From assembly GCA_029706075.1 (NCBI GenBank), contig JAINUG010000033.1, positions 1,984,001 through 2,048,000 of the forward strand: DNA of 64,000 bases, written 5' to 3'. The stretch is from Aldrovandia affinis (taxonomy: Eukaryota > Chordata > Actinopteri > Notacanthiformes > Halosauridae). Below the pieces are notes generated by a model, which was given only the letters and a program-made list of their open reading frames with translations, did no database searches and was not told where the DNA came from. Both the position numbers and the translations under genes were made by a program. Shown in pieces: positions 25,581-37,874 of this stretch. Numbering within the stretch: position 1 is the stretch's first letter; each line of letters starts with the position of its first letter.

Positions 25581-28500
25581 GTATCAACTCAATTCCATTC
25601 CAGAACATTTTATTAATTTGTTCACTTCACTTGCTATCCTCACTTGGACGAATCCCTTACAAGTTCCGGATCTGTTGACCCCTCTCTGTACCTGTAATTT
25701 GACAGTGAGTACATCTCTTTGTACCTGGAGTTTGACAGGGTTAACCAACATAACCTCCATCGCTAGCCACATGCCAGCAAATTAGTTTGCTATCAGCTAG
25801 CTAACCTTGCTTAGCCAGCTTCCATTAGGTAACCAGCCAGCTAGCTATTATAAATTCTCACTTGTAAAATGAAAACTCTGTAGTCCGTTGGCAGGCAGGC
25901 AAGCATGTCCCTATTTGAAACAAGTTTTTAAACAAAGGTGTCGCAGTGTCTGCAAATACAGTAAGTGATGTAATAAACCTTTGAAATAGTAGACATATTT
26001 ACAGTCTACAAATACTAGTAGTGCCAGTTCTGGGGGAGATCAAAACTGGGGGACAAGAGGAAGTCAGGGGAAATTACAAACAGGAGGAGACTTAGCTGAC
26101 TCAAAGCTACCTAAAAAAAGGTAGCACCAATCAGATAGCAGGACTTTTTACAGACCAATCTCACAAATTGCTACTTACATTTCCAGATGAGCTAGAGAGA
26201 GAATTCTGGGTATGAAAAAACACAATTAACATAACAACCATTTCTGTTTTTAACTTAACAACCTCACTTTTATATCACCATTTGTGTTACAGGTGTGAAA
26301 ATCAGATGCACTTGACTTCTGAAAGTGGAAATTAAGTAAGAATATTCACCTTTGATGATGAAAGCCAAGCTTAAATTTGTTTAGACTATAATTGCAAATG
26401 TCCTTGGGATGTAATCGTTCGTGGAGAGAGTGTACAGGACTTGCCTGGGAAAGGGAAAAGCTCTTCAACGGGGCACATTAGAGATAATGTAAGTTGCTTG
26501 GGCCCTTGAACCTTTCAGTGCCAAGGTATGGCAAGGAAGGACATTTTTTTCTGCTAAATGGAGTTGTTTTGCCATTATTTGCATTAATGACAAACAGTAT
26601 GTAACTAGTAAACTATTTTTTAAGCAGATCATAATGATAAGATCCATTAATGAGGCAAAAGTTGCTAACAGACTAAGTTTTTCACTAAAATAACATATAG
26701 AACCCATCTCAAATGGACTTGTTCATGGTTACATTTTAATTAAGCTACAAGGACTTAATGACATCATCAGCGAATTTCACGTCCTGTGACTTTCATTGCT
26801 AAATGGACTTGCCATTATTTGCTGAACTTCACAGCAGATCCTCAAAAGTTTAACAGCAAGACTTGTCTCTTTGTTGTAAGGACTTAATGACATCATTATT
26901 TCGGTTGGCATCTCTTTGCGCTTGTCAATTCCGCTGGGGCGGTATTGATCTTCCACTCAAACATCTCATCTGTTTCTACCTTAATAATTGACTTTTGTTT
27001 CTTATGCGGATGAAGCAGAAGCTGAACGCCAAAAACTGTCATGAATAATGCCATCCTGAGGGTTCACAGATGAGGTTAGAGTTGCAGCAGATACTTTCAT
27101 ATGCTTTCTCTGCAATGTGATGCCATTAAGCTGGGTTCCATTTAGCTGCTTAGAATGTACTTCCTGCCAATAAGAGGTGATGTTGTGATCTAAAACACTT
27201 GGCACTGACATCATTGCAGTCATGCGTGTGTGTTTGTGTTTGTATGTGTGTGTATGTGTGCATATGTGTGCGTGTGTATGTATGTGCATGTGTACATTTA
27301 TGAATGTGTGTGCATGTATGCGTGTTTGTGTGTGCTAAACCTCTGTGTAAATGAACAATGTGCATCCTTCCTGATTCAGTTTCATGCTCTGCAAAGATAA
27401 ACGCTCTCACCATGATGTCAGATTTATATAACTACATACGCAAATATTCTGACTAAAGCAGGTCAGGCAGGAAGATCTCCAGTCAATCGGTTGTCAGGCA
27501 AGACAGGATGCAAAGAGATTGGAAGACACCCTGGCACTGCATGATTCCTGCCTCTTTTGTGCTTCCTGCTTATGTCAGAGATATGACACATCTTGGCGGA
27601 GGTGTACCACCACACCGCTTACATGATTAAAGAAAGTGAAAATCGGTCACCTTGGTTCTGCACTCCTCCTCTTTTGTAATATCATTGTTTTTTCTCTACT
27701 CTCTCTATCCCCCCTTCCCAAGTCATGTCTGGCTCTGTAAGAAATTTAATAAATAAAGTAACACCTACATGTTGTTTGCCCGCAACACTTATGTAACACA
27801 GATTATGTAATACAATTAAAACTCCCTATCTTTTAATCAGTGTATTGAATTTAATTATTTGTTTGATACAAGTGTAACTCAGTTAAGATATCATCAGCCT
27901 CTCTTGTATTGTGGATATATTTGTCAGCAAGTTTCAAGATATTTTTGGTTGAAAAAATACAGAAACAGACACAAATGTGGCATATTTTAAGATGGAATTT
28001 AGAAAGATTTGACTTTCTCATTCTTCTCTAAAAAAATCATGATAACTGGATGATTTTAAGTAAACACTGTGGATAAACTGAAATCTATTTTTTGAGAAAA
28101 TTGATCAACTACCTAATCATTGTCATACATATATAATCTATGTAAATTGCTTCAGACTAAGTAGGCTCTGTCTGTTCTGTTTCGCAATAACTATCTTCTT
28201 CAGAATTTTTACTGAAGCAATTCAGGTTAAGATTCAAAACACCATTACCTAACCATAGGGATTAACCTCACACCCTTTGCTTGCAATTTGAGTTCCTTTG
28301 CCGCTACCCCACACTATTCCTCTCCTCTGCTGCAGATGTTTTCATTCTGGATGTGGACAGGACAACGGCTGTTTCTGAGAATCCTGGAGTTAGTGAACAT
28401 GGCACTCCGTCAGGATAACACACTTGGACTGGGCTGGCTGTGAGTGTTCATTAGAGGAGACAATCACCTGCCCCACACATCTGTCCAATTGATGATGCTG

Positions 28501-28961
28501 GGCTGAAAAAGGCCGCTGTAGACCTTGTTATGCACAGCTTTACCTCTACTGCTACATAAGGCTCAGACCCAGTTTGAGGCCAAATGTGACTTCACCCAGA
28601 AACCACAAACTGTATGCACTTCCAAAAATGTTTTCACATTTATCTACATATGTAATGTAACAAAGACCAGTTTTGGAAAATATTCATGTTAAATCACCAA
28701 TGTACTGTATATAGGAACACCCATCATGTTCCTACAGTTAAAATGGCATCTTCAAAATATCTGAAATCTGGATTTTATTGTGAGAGAACAAAAGTAAGTG
28801 GTTTATGGCATAGCAGATGAAATTGAATCCAGGCATAAAAATATATTACATCTGATTGCACCAGAAAGTGTTACTGCAAAGGGCTACTGCAATGTACAAT
28901 ATTTCCACAGCAATTCATTTTTTGTAGCTCTTTTACCTTTTACCTTTAGATATTTTAGTCT
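25581..28961. other. Gene-free stretch
   Basis: No gene recognised. A local duplication zone lies at about 26,550-26,900: aaggacttaatgacatcat occurs at 26,749-26,767 and 26,878-26,896, and a gccattatttgc segment recurs at about 26,570 and 26,810. A GT-rich tract spans about 27,222-27,335; the histidine/threonine-rich minus frames across it are artefacts. The segment near 26,120 (ccaatcagatagcaggact) resembles 16,970 (ccaatcagataacaggatt). Confidence 0.5.
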
Positions 28962-29117
28962 GTGGTTCTGTGTGGCTCAGTAGGTAGAGCATGGTGCTGA
29001 CAATGCTTAGGTTGTGGGTTTGATTCCCATTGGGACCACAATGTATGCATTCACTACTGTAAGTCACTTGAGATAAAAGTGTCTGCTAAATGGCATATAT
29101 ATATATATATATATATA
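28962..29117 (+). mobile_element. tRNA-derived SINE with L2-type tail
   Basis: The head tgtggctcagtaggtagagc is a near-perfect tRNA A-box region and ggtttgattccc (about 29,016-29,027) is the B box. The tail gtaagtcacttgagataaaa then gtgtctgctaaatggcatat is the L2 3'-end signal, and an AT run (29,096-29,117) forms the end. A second, minus-strand copy lies at 46,102-46,240. The shared tail suggests mobilisation by an L2-clade LINE, as established for eel and salmonid SINE/LINE pairs. Confidence 0.8.
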
Positions 29118-32100
29118 CCTTCTTTGTGTAAGCTGACAGATTTGTCCTCGTTTTGAGCACCTTTGCTTCAGATGGGGAATTGATACAGTGTGCAAAAAAC
29201 ATAAAAAAACACACTTTTCCCTACTGATTATGAGATCCCACGCACTGAATATGTGCCAAGAAATATTCAGACAGTGCATGCTGGGGGAGAAATGTCAGTA
29301 ATTATGAGATATGAGAGATGTCAGCCCAGAAGTTGATTTTGTGCTCCATGTGCAAGCTTTCCGCAAGAAAGTCTCAATTGCCACACTTCGGGTGCTCAAT
29401 CTACTTTGTGTGAAAGCAGTGGTCCATGATCTTCATAAATATCAACAGGGTTAACAGCAGTGAACGTGCACATGCCTCACGTAACCCCAGAGGAAGGAGG
29501 ACAGCTTCAGAATTTAACAGAGGCTAACACACTGAACCACAAGCATTAAGCGCTGAGGGAATTCCATCATAAAACACAGACATAACTGTGCAGTTGACCA
29601 ACATAGTCAAACACACAGAGATGGCAAGGATTCCTTTCTGTGATAATGTGGTTTTGGCTCTCCTTGAGTTTGAACCTAATAGTGACAGAAATAGTGTTAC
29701 AAAAATTTGACCTTGACCTTGGAAAGGAAGCCCAGTGTGAAAACTCTAATCAGCTCTGGGTAGCTCCAGAGTTCACTGATACCTGTCATTCTCAGAATCA
29801 TGTCAATTTTGTTATTTTTAAAATATTTATTTATGCATTTATTTGGTGGATGTTCGTATCCAATTAAACCCTATTTAATTTACTTTATGATAGGATCTGA
29901 ATCACAAGTTCAACTGCACATCTTGTTTTTGTTCAGCCATGCATACAAACCCATGGCCAAGTCTTGCATGACCAATTAAGAAACTGGAGATTACAGGACA
30001 CTGCATGTGCATGATAGCTGTTCACCTCTATTTAGAGAGGAAAAATGGATACCTTCATGCATTATGTTCACGTTCAACACCTGCCTTTCTATGTTTCACC
30101 TTATTCGTTTTTTCTAGTCCCTCGTTTCTTTTTTCAATTCTGAGATGTTTTTTTGTGTGTTGTTTTTTTGCAGGTTATTTGAATGACATCAAAAACAACA
30201 GCTAAGTTAACTGATCAATGCTGTTTAAAATAAGCCTATCACATCTTTAGGTTTAGAACATACATTTTTTAAAATGTTTTTGAATGATATTTTTTGAAGA
30301 AAAAATATAAAATCTGAAAAAGCAAACAAAAGCCTTATTTGTGATTCACTGCAGCATGAAATTGTGTCCACAGACTAAGGGTATGAAAGGCATTCTTATT
30401 TTGCACAGCGTTAGTTGTTTTGAGCACTATTTTCCCCCTAATGGTGTGTGACATGTACACTTTGTGAGGGGGTCCCTGATTTTCCCAAGGTCACCCTGTG
30501 GATGGTGAATTAAATACCCTGCATCACGTTCCATTGACCCATGTGCCTCATGCATCTCTGTTAGCTTCTGAGCACAGACTCAGTTTTGTTGTTATTTTCC
30601 CGTCAGGCACTGAGAGGGTTTTGTCTACTCGCATTGTTTTATCAGGTGCACGAGGTCCAGTCCTCCTGGCTTGTCGACAACAGCTGAAAGAGGCAGAATT
30701 GAAATCTATAAGTCTTTATCATGAGACAAAAATCGAATGTGGTTTGGTTGTCCTTTGACTTTGTGTGTGATGCCGCAGACACGGTCTGAATACAGATGGT
30801 TGACTTTGAGAAAGGCTGTCCTCCATTGATTTATACCATTACGGTCAAGTGGCATAAACTCCCATCACAGGCAGCCTAAAAGGCATGCAAATTGCATCTT
30901 TACTGGGTTTGAGGTTCTGCAACTCCCACTTTCAAACTATTGCCATTATATTTATGTTGGGGGGAATATGCAGAAAAAAATAAGCCTCTAATTGGGTATT
31001 CAAATTGCATTAGAGGACTGGATATCTCCTTTTTTGCGTGCTGTAGTGGTGGATGTACTATTCAAACCACAAACACAGCAAAAAAAAACACAGCATACTT
31101 TCCATAATTCATCAGCTCATCCCACTGCAGTAACTCCAGTAGGGGGAGACCTTGCAATGTTTCGATGTGAAGGCTGGTGAAGAGACAAATCACTGAATTG
31201 CTCTGTCTGGTTTTTTTTCCCAGACACCACAGTTGATCTGAAGTCCATTGCGGTAAGCGAACAAGTGTCCCACAGCTGCAGTTGTGAGGAGAGCTCCAGA
31301 ATGGTTATGCTGCTATGGTGTGTCTGTAGCAATGCGAAATAAGGCAGGCAGGTCTAACTCTGAGAGACTGAGAGGGAATGAGCTGGAAACTTTGATGAAA
31401 TTGGTCATCTGACAGCCAATTACCTGCCATATGTGACCCTAATCTCTGTTCTCCTGCTCTGATTGACAAATAAGAGCCAACGAATGGTGTTGTTGTGTTG
31501 TGTGCCAATGAGGTGCATGGTGCTTTGGAGCAGAAACGGGCTTGAGTTGATATGGTGAGCTGATACTCCAACGTATTTTGTGTGGGTGTGTTTTAACAAG
31601 CAGCATTAAAGTGCAGCATTAACACATTCCTGGTTGCCATGTTTACTGAAGCAGGCATCACTCAGAATTATCAACTGTGCAGAGAAACCTTCCTTTGTTC
31701 ACTCTGCATAATTCAAGAGGTGTGTTCTAAGATAAAATTAGTACTTTTTCTACACTACTTGTTTTGTTCATCACCATATGGTAACTCATGTAAAAATAAT
31801 AAAAAACAACAATTATTTTACATGAACCATGCCACTACTGCTCCCCAAAATGTAATTGTCATCGCAAAGCATAATCTGTATGCTGCTTTAATGCTTCCTG
31901 ATCTGTAAAGAAATGTAACAAATTGTACAGCAGTGTAATGTCAAGATAATTACCTTAAACCTCCATGTTTTGTTTGAATTGAGAGCAAAGCTGTCAATAC
32001 GTCTTTTTTTTAACTGGGGGCTGAGAGGTTGACAGTGCTGGGAGTTCAGTTTGTAGGGTTAGCAAGTGATTGACGTGGGATCCGATAATGCATTGCCACG

Positions 32101-33578
32101 GGAGCCAGAGCGGCACAATCTCACGGCCCCTTTCGGTGGCACACTGACTGCTGTCCATTCGACTTGCCAAGACGCACTCCCTTCACGCTGCGGGAAAAAA
32201 CAATCCATTCCGGATTTGAACCCTCTCCAGAAAAGACATTAAAAGTTCCAAGCTAAATCTATTATGCTCCACTGAGACAGTTACCTTTTCCCAAATTGAA
32301 TCACGGGCCAAGTAATTGGTCCCTTTTAAGCAGAATGCGCCTAAGTGAGATGGGACACAGGAGAGGAGGCAAGTAAGAAAATGTGTGTACAATTACAATG
32401 AGTGCACCCAAAGTGAAAAGCAGCAAGAAAACACTGATAGCACTTTGCCACGATTGTAAATTAGGTCGCAATAAATATTTGATTAGCTCAATTTCCTCAA
32501 TAGCATGCAGATCAAAAGTTAATATACATTGCAGTGAGGATTCATGATTTTAGTTTCTTTCCAAAGGAAGAAATAGGAAGGGCTGCAAATAGGGTTACCA
32601 CCCGATTGGTATTTTACTGGCCGCGTCAATGTTTGACCCACTTCCCAGTGTTTTCATAAGTTAGCTGATATTTTGAAGACATCTCAACACGGAGTCTAAT
32701 CAAATCTGTTTAATTTATCTTAAAATGTGATCACAAGGATTCCAGTTTGTGGACAGTATTTTTGCATATTGAATGTGTCAACACTGATTTGGCCTAAGCC
32801 TATCCCATTCAGGCATCTGGGTAGTGTTGAGTGGATATGCCGATAAAGCTGGATCAGGCTCCTCTACAAAAAAAAGGATAATCCTGTTGGTTGACATGGG
32901 GGTATTTGTGACATCAGAAACCCCAGCTCATTTTAATACATCAATGACAATTTACCAAAAATCTCCGCCTTTAAGCTTCTTCACTTAGAGGAGAGGAGGC
33001 ACGCTTACTTTGTTGAAGGTACAAAAACTCAAACATGACGGACAAGAATAGGTGTTCGCTAACATGATAAAACCTCCTTGTGTCGAGCCTGGATGCCAAA
33101 ACATTACTGCAGCGCAGTTTCAGTGCAGTCTCATGTCTTCTATTTAAAAAGATAATAATAATCTTTTCCGACGTAGGTCAATAGGTGAGCTTGTGAATAT
33201 TTTGAGCATTTTAATATGGAAAAAAAGTATTCCTTTTTTGTTGTTGCCATAAATGGTACATGATGAGACATGGATAATCTGGCCGACCAAATCCCTCCTT
33301 CTCTGGGCAATGCTACCACCAATTATGCGATGCCCCGCAGAGCTACTGGCACAGTCTGGATTCTTATCCACACACTATAACAGTGCCCAGAATGAGCCAC
33401 CATTAGCCATTAATGCAAAAACTTGATGTTACAATGTTTAATCCCAAGCAAATATTTTGCCATGGTTGATATCATGTATGCAGTATCTTTTATATCTATT
33501 ATCCATTTCCTATTTAACTGTATACAGAAATTAAGCATGACCAATATTATCAATCCCAGTGGGGTAATAAAATAAGAA
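29118..33578. other. Gene-free stretch
   Basis: No exon or element with definable ends was recognised. Open frames at 30,498-30,758, 31,305-31,571 and 33,144-33,371 have no domain that I can identify. Confidence 0.45.
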
Positions 33579-33899
33579 ATACCACTGAATTCTGAATCTA
33601 GCCAATTGTCATCACCACTGCCGACTTGCTCAACACTTCTTATATATGTATCCCCGCCTTCTCATTTAATAAAAAATTATAATAAAAAAAAACATTTTAA
33701 AAACAAATGACTAACCTTTTCCTTCTCAGTGTTACAGGTATGGTATGCAGCTGCCTACAACGATGTCTATCGCTGTATTACTGCACTGATCTCGATCGCA
33801 AACTATGATTGTTCCTACCATGCATTAATGCACATCTTGTAAGTCACTCTGGATAAGAGCGTTTGCTAAATGCTTAAAATGTAAATGTAAATGTAAAAA
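33579..33899 (+). mobile_element. UnaL2-like LINE, 3' UTR fragment
   Basis: Begins at the last coding bases (taccactgaattctg), then follows the same 3' UTR as the copy at 40.3-41.3 kb: gtgttacaggtatggta, gcactgatctcg, caaactatgattgttccta. It ends with the stem-loop word ctctggataagagcgtttgc and aaatgtaaatg tail units. Only about 320 bp survive, as usual for 5'-truncated L2 copies. Confidence 0.85.
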
Positions 33900-35640
33900 T
33901 GTGTCATGCACAGCTAGGTATTGAATCCCAATAGTGCCTATTAAGATGGCTGCACTGCTCTACGACATGCCAGCATTTCAGTCAGCGAAAAGGCATGTTT
34001 TGAGTGGAATGCTCCAGGTTTTGTGAATCCAGAATAGCGCAGAGACTTCTTGCAATTCCAATCACACACCATCCTGTGGCAGGGGGACTATTTGGGTTGC
34101 AGGGGGGGACACAATGCTTGTCTGTTGCTGCCCAGGTTTGGCCTGAAAAGTGTGCGCAAACATACCTCACGTCACTGCTGGCGTTTTCCAAAATTAGCCA
34201 CAAACAAGCTCTCCATGAAAGGTCAAAAGGTCAGGCCTGAGGCACGGTGGGGGCAGGGGTAAAATCTGTAAAATCTTGTATTAGTTATTGATAGTTACAA
34301 AATATAATCTTATAATGATAGAGGGGGCGTGTGTGTGTGGGTGACGGGTCGGGGGGGGTTGTTGCGATGTATCTGAAACAATGTTATGTTAGGTCCTCCT
34401 TCCTGTTTCGTCCTCACACTCCACAGCAAGGGATGTTGACTCAGTCAGAGGGATGGTTCGCCACAGGGAAGGTCTAGGAGAGTGCTTTGAACAAGCACGC
34501 TCTATCCTGTAATTTCACAGAGGTCTGGGTAGTCCTCCCCACACTGGGCCCGGCCTTCACCCGCACTCCCCGTTTGCCGGGGCCCTGCAGGAAAAGTAGC
34601 GTTGATGATTGATGATGGCAACAACGGCAGAAAATCCACTGCATATTTCACGTTCACATTAAATATTCATTCACGCTCAGGATGGCACACACAAATATAT
34701 ATTGACCTATTCAATTAGTCTTGCATTCGTTCTGGTCCATGGAGAAGATTATAGTGAACATTCAGTCATTATATTATTCTGCAAAAACTCATTAAAATAG
34801 AATTTGCCCAATGCAGTAGAACAGGGACCATGTGCTTTATGATTAAAAAAGCCATGCTACCGCTATGGTTTTGTACATCTGAATAATTGTGCAAGACTTA
34901 CATACACTTATGTACACTGTATACTTACAGCAAAAATGCAGAAAGAAACTATTTTTATTTGTTTATTAAGGAAGAATGTATCACTCAATTATATCAGTAA
35001 AACTACCAAAAGAAGAGAAAGCTTTACTGAAATGTTTGAATGCATACATGTGTAATTTGTTTCTTGGAACAGGGACTCAATCTGTACTCTTCCAAATGCA
35101 ATCAATCGACTGCTACAGTACTCCATAGAGGCTGCAATATTAGGCAAACAATTATATGTTGTCTGTTATCACAGTCTTTATAGCTGTCTGGGTAAAATGT
35201 GGATAATAAAATCTCATTGACCTTTTTATGTAGCTTTTTTGTATTGCTGCTGTTGCAGCAGGCGCAGGGTGAGTGGTGCACTAGGGGTATGCTGGTTTAT
35301 TGCTAAAAATCTGATCATTCTTCATTCCTTTTTGCAAGAAAAGTTGCATTAAAAAACAACCATTTCAGAGGGGCATCTCATGCATTAAGAGCATGCATTA
35401 AATAAATGAAATACAAATACAGGAGCAAAACGTTTCAGCATCCTCAGTGAATAAGCATCAAACTGAAAAACAATGCTAAAATATATGCACACAACAGATT
35501 AATTTGAATTTTAAGCCTGTGAAAGGAGATAGCAAGTGGCAAAAACATGGGAATAGTTTGGAAGGTTGGAGATTAGCCTAGCATCAGGGCTATGAATGAA
35601 CAGAAGTGGTCTGGTGGCAGAGGGGGTTTGGTACCCCAGT
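33900..35640. other. Gene-free stretch
   Basis: Nothing recognisable apart from a short GT/G-rich patch near 34,320-34,360. The overlapping frames at 33,982-34,262 lie on both strands and carry no domain. Confidence 0.45.
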
Positions 35641-35693
35641 CACTACAAGGCCGAAATATCTACGTCCGATTTACTAAATGGTCGCAATATGTC

Positions 35694-36160
35694 TGTGGAA
35701 GCCGTCGGTCTCGGCAGCTAATCAGGACAATTAGCGGCCACGCCTACTGGCAGAGCAGTAAGCTCACACACCGGCCCTGTGTATAATAATTACGTCTGTG
35801 CGCTTTAAGACTGCTCTGCTCCCTTCAGTAGGTGGCTGGAACCAGGAGGGAGAGGCGGTTGAGACCGAGGAGCGAGAAAGAAAAGCGAAAGAGAATATCG
35901 AAAAAACTGAAAAGTGCCGGTTCGATATTGTTTAATTTGGTTTTGTTATTTTCAGTTAGTTACCCGAAAGCTTCGCGGCAACTAGGGTAAAGTGTTAATT
36001 TGTGTTTGTTATTGTACGCTCCCGGTGCTCGTTCTCTGCCCAGTGTGGGAACAGAGAACGCTTCGTCATCAAAATAAATAAAAATCCGGTCCGTAGACCG
36101 AAAAACTCCGTGTCTGGACTGCTCTGTCCCCGTCCAGGGTTTGGCACGTGGCGTGTGACA
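35694..36160 (+). mobile_element. Solo LTR, old copy of a family also at 46.56 kb
   Basis: The block ends tggcgtgtgaca and carries an AATAAA cluster (aaaataaataaaaat near 36,070) followed by a U5-like stretch, as LTRs do. It aligns with the reverse complement of 46,563-46,971: attagcggccacgcctactg / attagcagccacgcctactg, and actgctctgctcccttcagt / actgctctgctctcttcagt. No internal retroelement sequence adjoins it. The left border is uncertain and no clean duplication was seen. Confidence 0.6.
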
Positions 36161-37362
36161 GAGTCAAATTGCTATTAGGATTTAATTTGTGGGGGTTATT
36201 TCACTTTACAACTTTACTTTAGACAAATAGTGAAGATTTAGTAAATTAGGTTGATTAATTATTGATTAATTATTCTGTCTGATTTCCTAAATCATGCCTT
36301 AATTGTGATTCTCCTCTTTGCACGAAAATGTTAAGAACTATTGAAACCAGGCAGTATTTTATGAGCACTGATATCACCTAGGTATTTCCTGTTTTGTATT
36401 GTGCTTTCTGAGGTGTTAGTCGCTGTCCCAGCGACAAAAACAAATAATTACAAATGTTGTTGCAAGGTACCCCAGTCACAACAGCTTTATTTTAAAGAAT
36501 GCCTGTATTTACAGACAGCTAAGAAATTATTTTAAATATATATCCTATTAAAGCATACATATTATTTACTAGAACTTGAAATTAAAATTATATGAAAGGA
36601 CGCCGATTTATATTTACCAATTCGTCATCAGCTAGCAGTCAGTATAAAAATGCAGTTCTGAATTTGAACAATTATCTTATGTGGTCAGGAGGATATACTC
36701 TGAATCATGAATACAGTTTTACTTTTAGATTCTCTGTGGCCTTCTTTCATCAGAAGTGTAGCGGTTTCTAAACTTTATTCTCATTCTAATATTCTTTCCT
36801 CGGTTGGACCACCGCCGGTGTCTTTTTCCCGCATTATGTTGTAGGAAAGTTTTTATTTTGGATGCGGCCCAACATCATGTCATATTTTCTTTACATCATC
36901 GGTTGTTTGTTTTCTTTACATTATCTACTGTTCATTTTGTTATGCCTAATGAATTCATTTATTTTGTCATGTCACTCAAACTTTGTTTCTTCTCCATTGG
37001 TGTTGTTATCCTATTCTGTATTATGGCATAGTGATGCTCTACCTCATTGACTAATACCTCTATTTCCTGATCTGTTAGTTGTTTCACGTTGTTCCCTCAC
37101 CACTTGTGCCTGGTTGCTGTGTATCCATTTCTTGGCCTGATCTGGACATGCGAGCATGTTGTTTCAGACCTATGGGTGTATTTCTATCTATGGGTGTATC
37201 CTACCGCAAATTGTGAAAGAGGGCATTTAATTTTTTGATTGTGTAATTAGAACCAGTCTTAGTAAATTGGTCGTTAATGTGTCGCTATTTGCAACCGCAA
37301 AATAGCCACAACAAAATAGCAAACCGTGTTTGCACTGCGACTATCTTAGTAAATCTGGCCCT
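36161..37362 (-). mobile_element. PIF/Harbinger-type DNA transposon relic
   Basis: The right end, read inward, is GGGCCAGATTTACTAAGATA, and a related word (tccgatttactaaatggtcg, near 35,668) lies left of the solo LTR, suggesting that the LTR inserted near the left end. A minus-strand MYB/SANT-like fragment lies inside. No DDE transposase block was recognised. Family assignment rests on the accessory-protein trace and the terminus style. Confidence 0.5.
36975..37090 (-). pseudogene. Harbinger MYB/SANT-like accessory protein fragment
   Basis: The minus frame reads VKQLTDQEIEVLVNEVEHHY, continuing into AIIQNRITTPMEKKQS. This fits the N-terminal consensus of the MYB-like protein that PIF/Harbinger elements encode beside their transposase (FT-x2-E-x-EVLV-x-EVE). 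In the family this partner helps the transposase reach the nucleus and bind DNA. The frame has stops beyond this point, so only a fossil remains. Confidence 0.55.
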
Positions 37363-37509
37363 GAGTGATCACGGTCAGGTACATAGAGTTGTCTGTCTTG
37401 GAGAGACTGAAAACAGTACAAAATGACAGAATTCAAATTAGAAAATAACATCCTATTAACCAGTGTGACAAAATTATTACAACAATTGACATTGATTTTC
37501 CGGATTGTC
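37363..37509. other. Short spacer
   Basis: Nothing recognisable between the Harbinger right end and the L2 fragment. Confidence 0.4.
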
Positions 37510-37872
37510 TGACAAATTCAAACTACGAGCGGCAGAAAGGAACGTCCACACTCTCCTGGCTACCTGTTCCTCTAACCTCTCCTCTGATAAATCTGCATTT
37601 TTCTTCTCCAAAATTGTATCTTCTGCTACTAACTCTTGCAAACTGTACTCTACATTTTCCTCTCTCCTCACCCCTCTGCTCTCACCACGAATGACTTTGC
37701 ATCCTTCTTTCGCAGGAAGGTCGATGACATTCGCAACTCCTTCTCCCCATCCCCTGCCGCACCTAGCTCTCCCTCACACATCTCACAACCCAAACCTCTC
37801 ACCCCCCTGACAGCAACCAAAAGGGAGGTGCAGCCCTCTCTACTCCTCCCTCCACCTTTCCCAGTGTCACAA
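37510..37872 (+). pseudogene. L2-clade LINE fragment (upstream of RT), cut off by a Tc1
   Basis: Two overlapping + frames give pieces typical of the pre-RT region of fish L2 ORF2: FFFSKIVSSATNSCKLYSTF in one frame, and TTNDFASFFRRKVDDIRNSF followed by a serine/proline-rich linker in the other. The region stops at the Tc1 terminus at 37,875 and does not visibly resume after 39,071. A frame change lies near 37,640-37,690. Confidence 0.65.
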
Positions 37873-37874
37873 TA

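Noticed and set aside
27150-27413. His/Thr-rich minus-strand proteins
   Set aside because: Translation of a GT-rich simple repeat.
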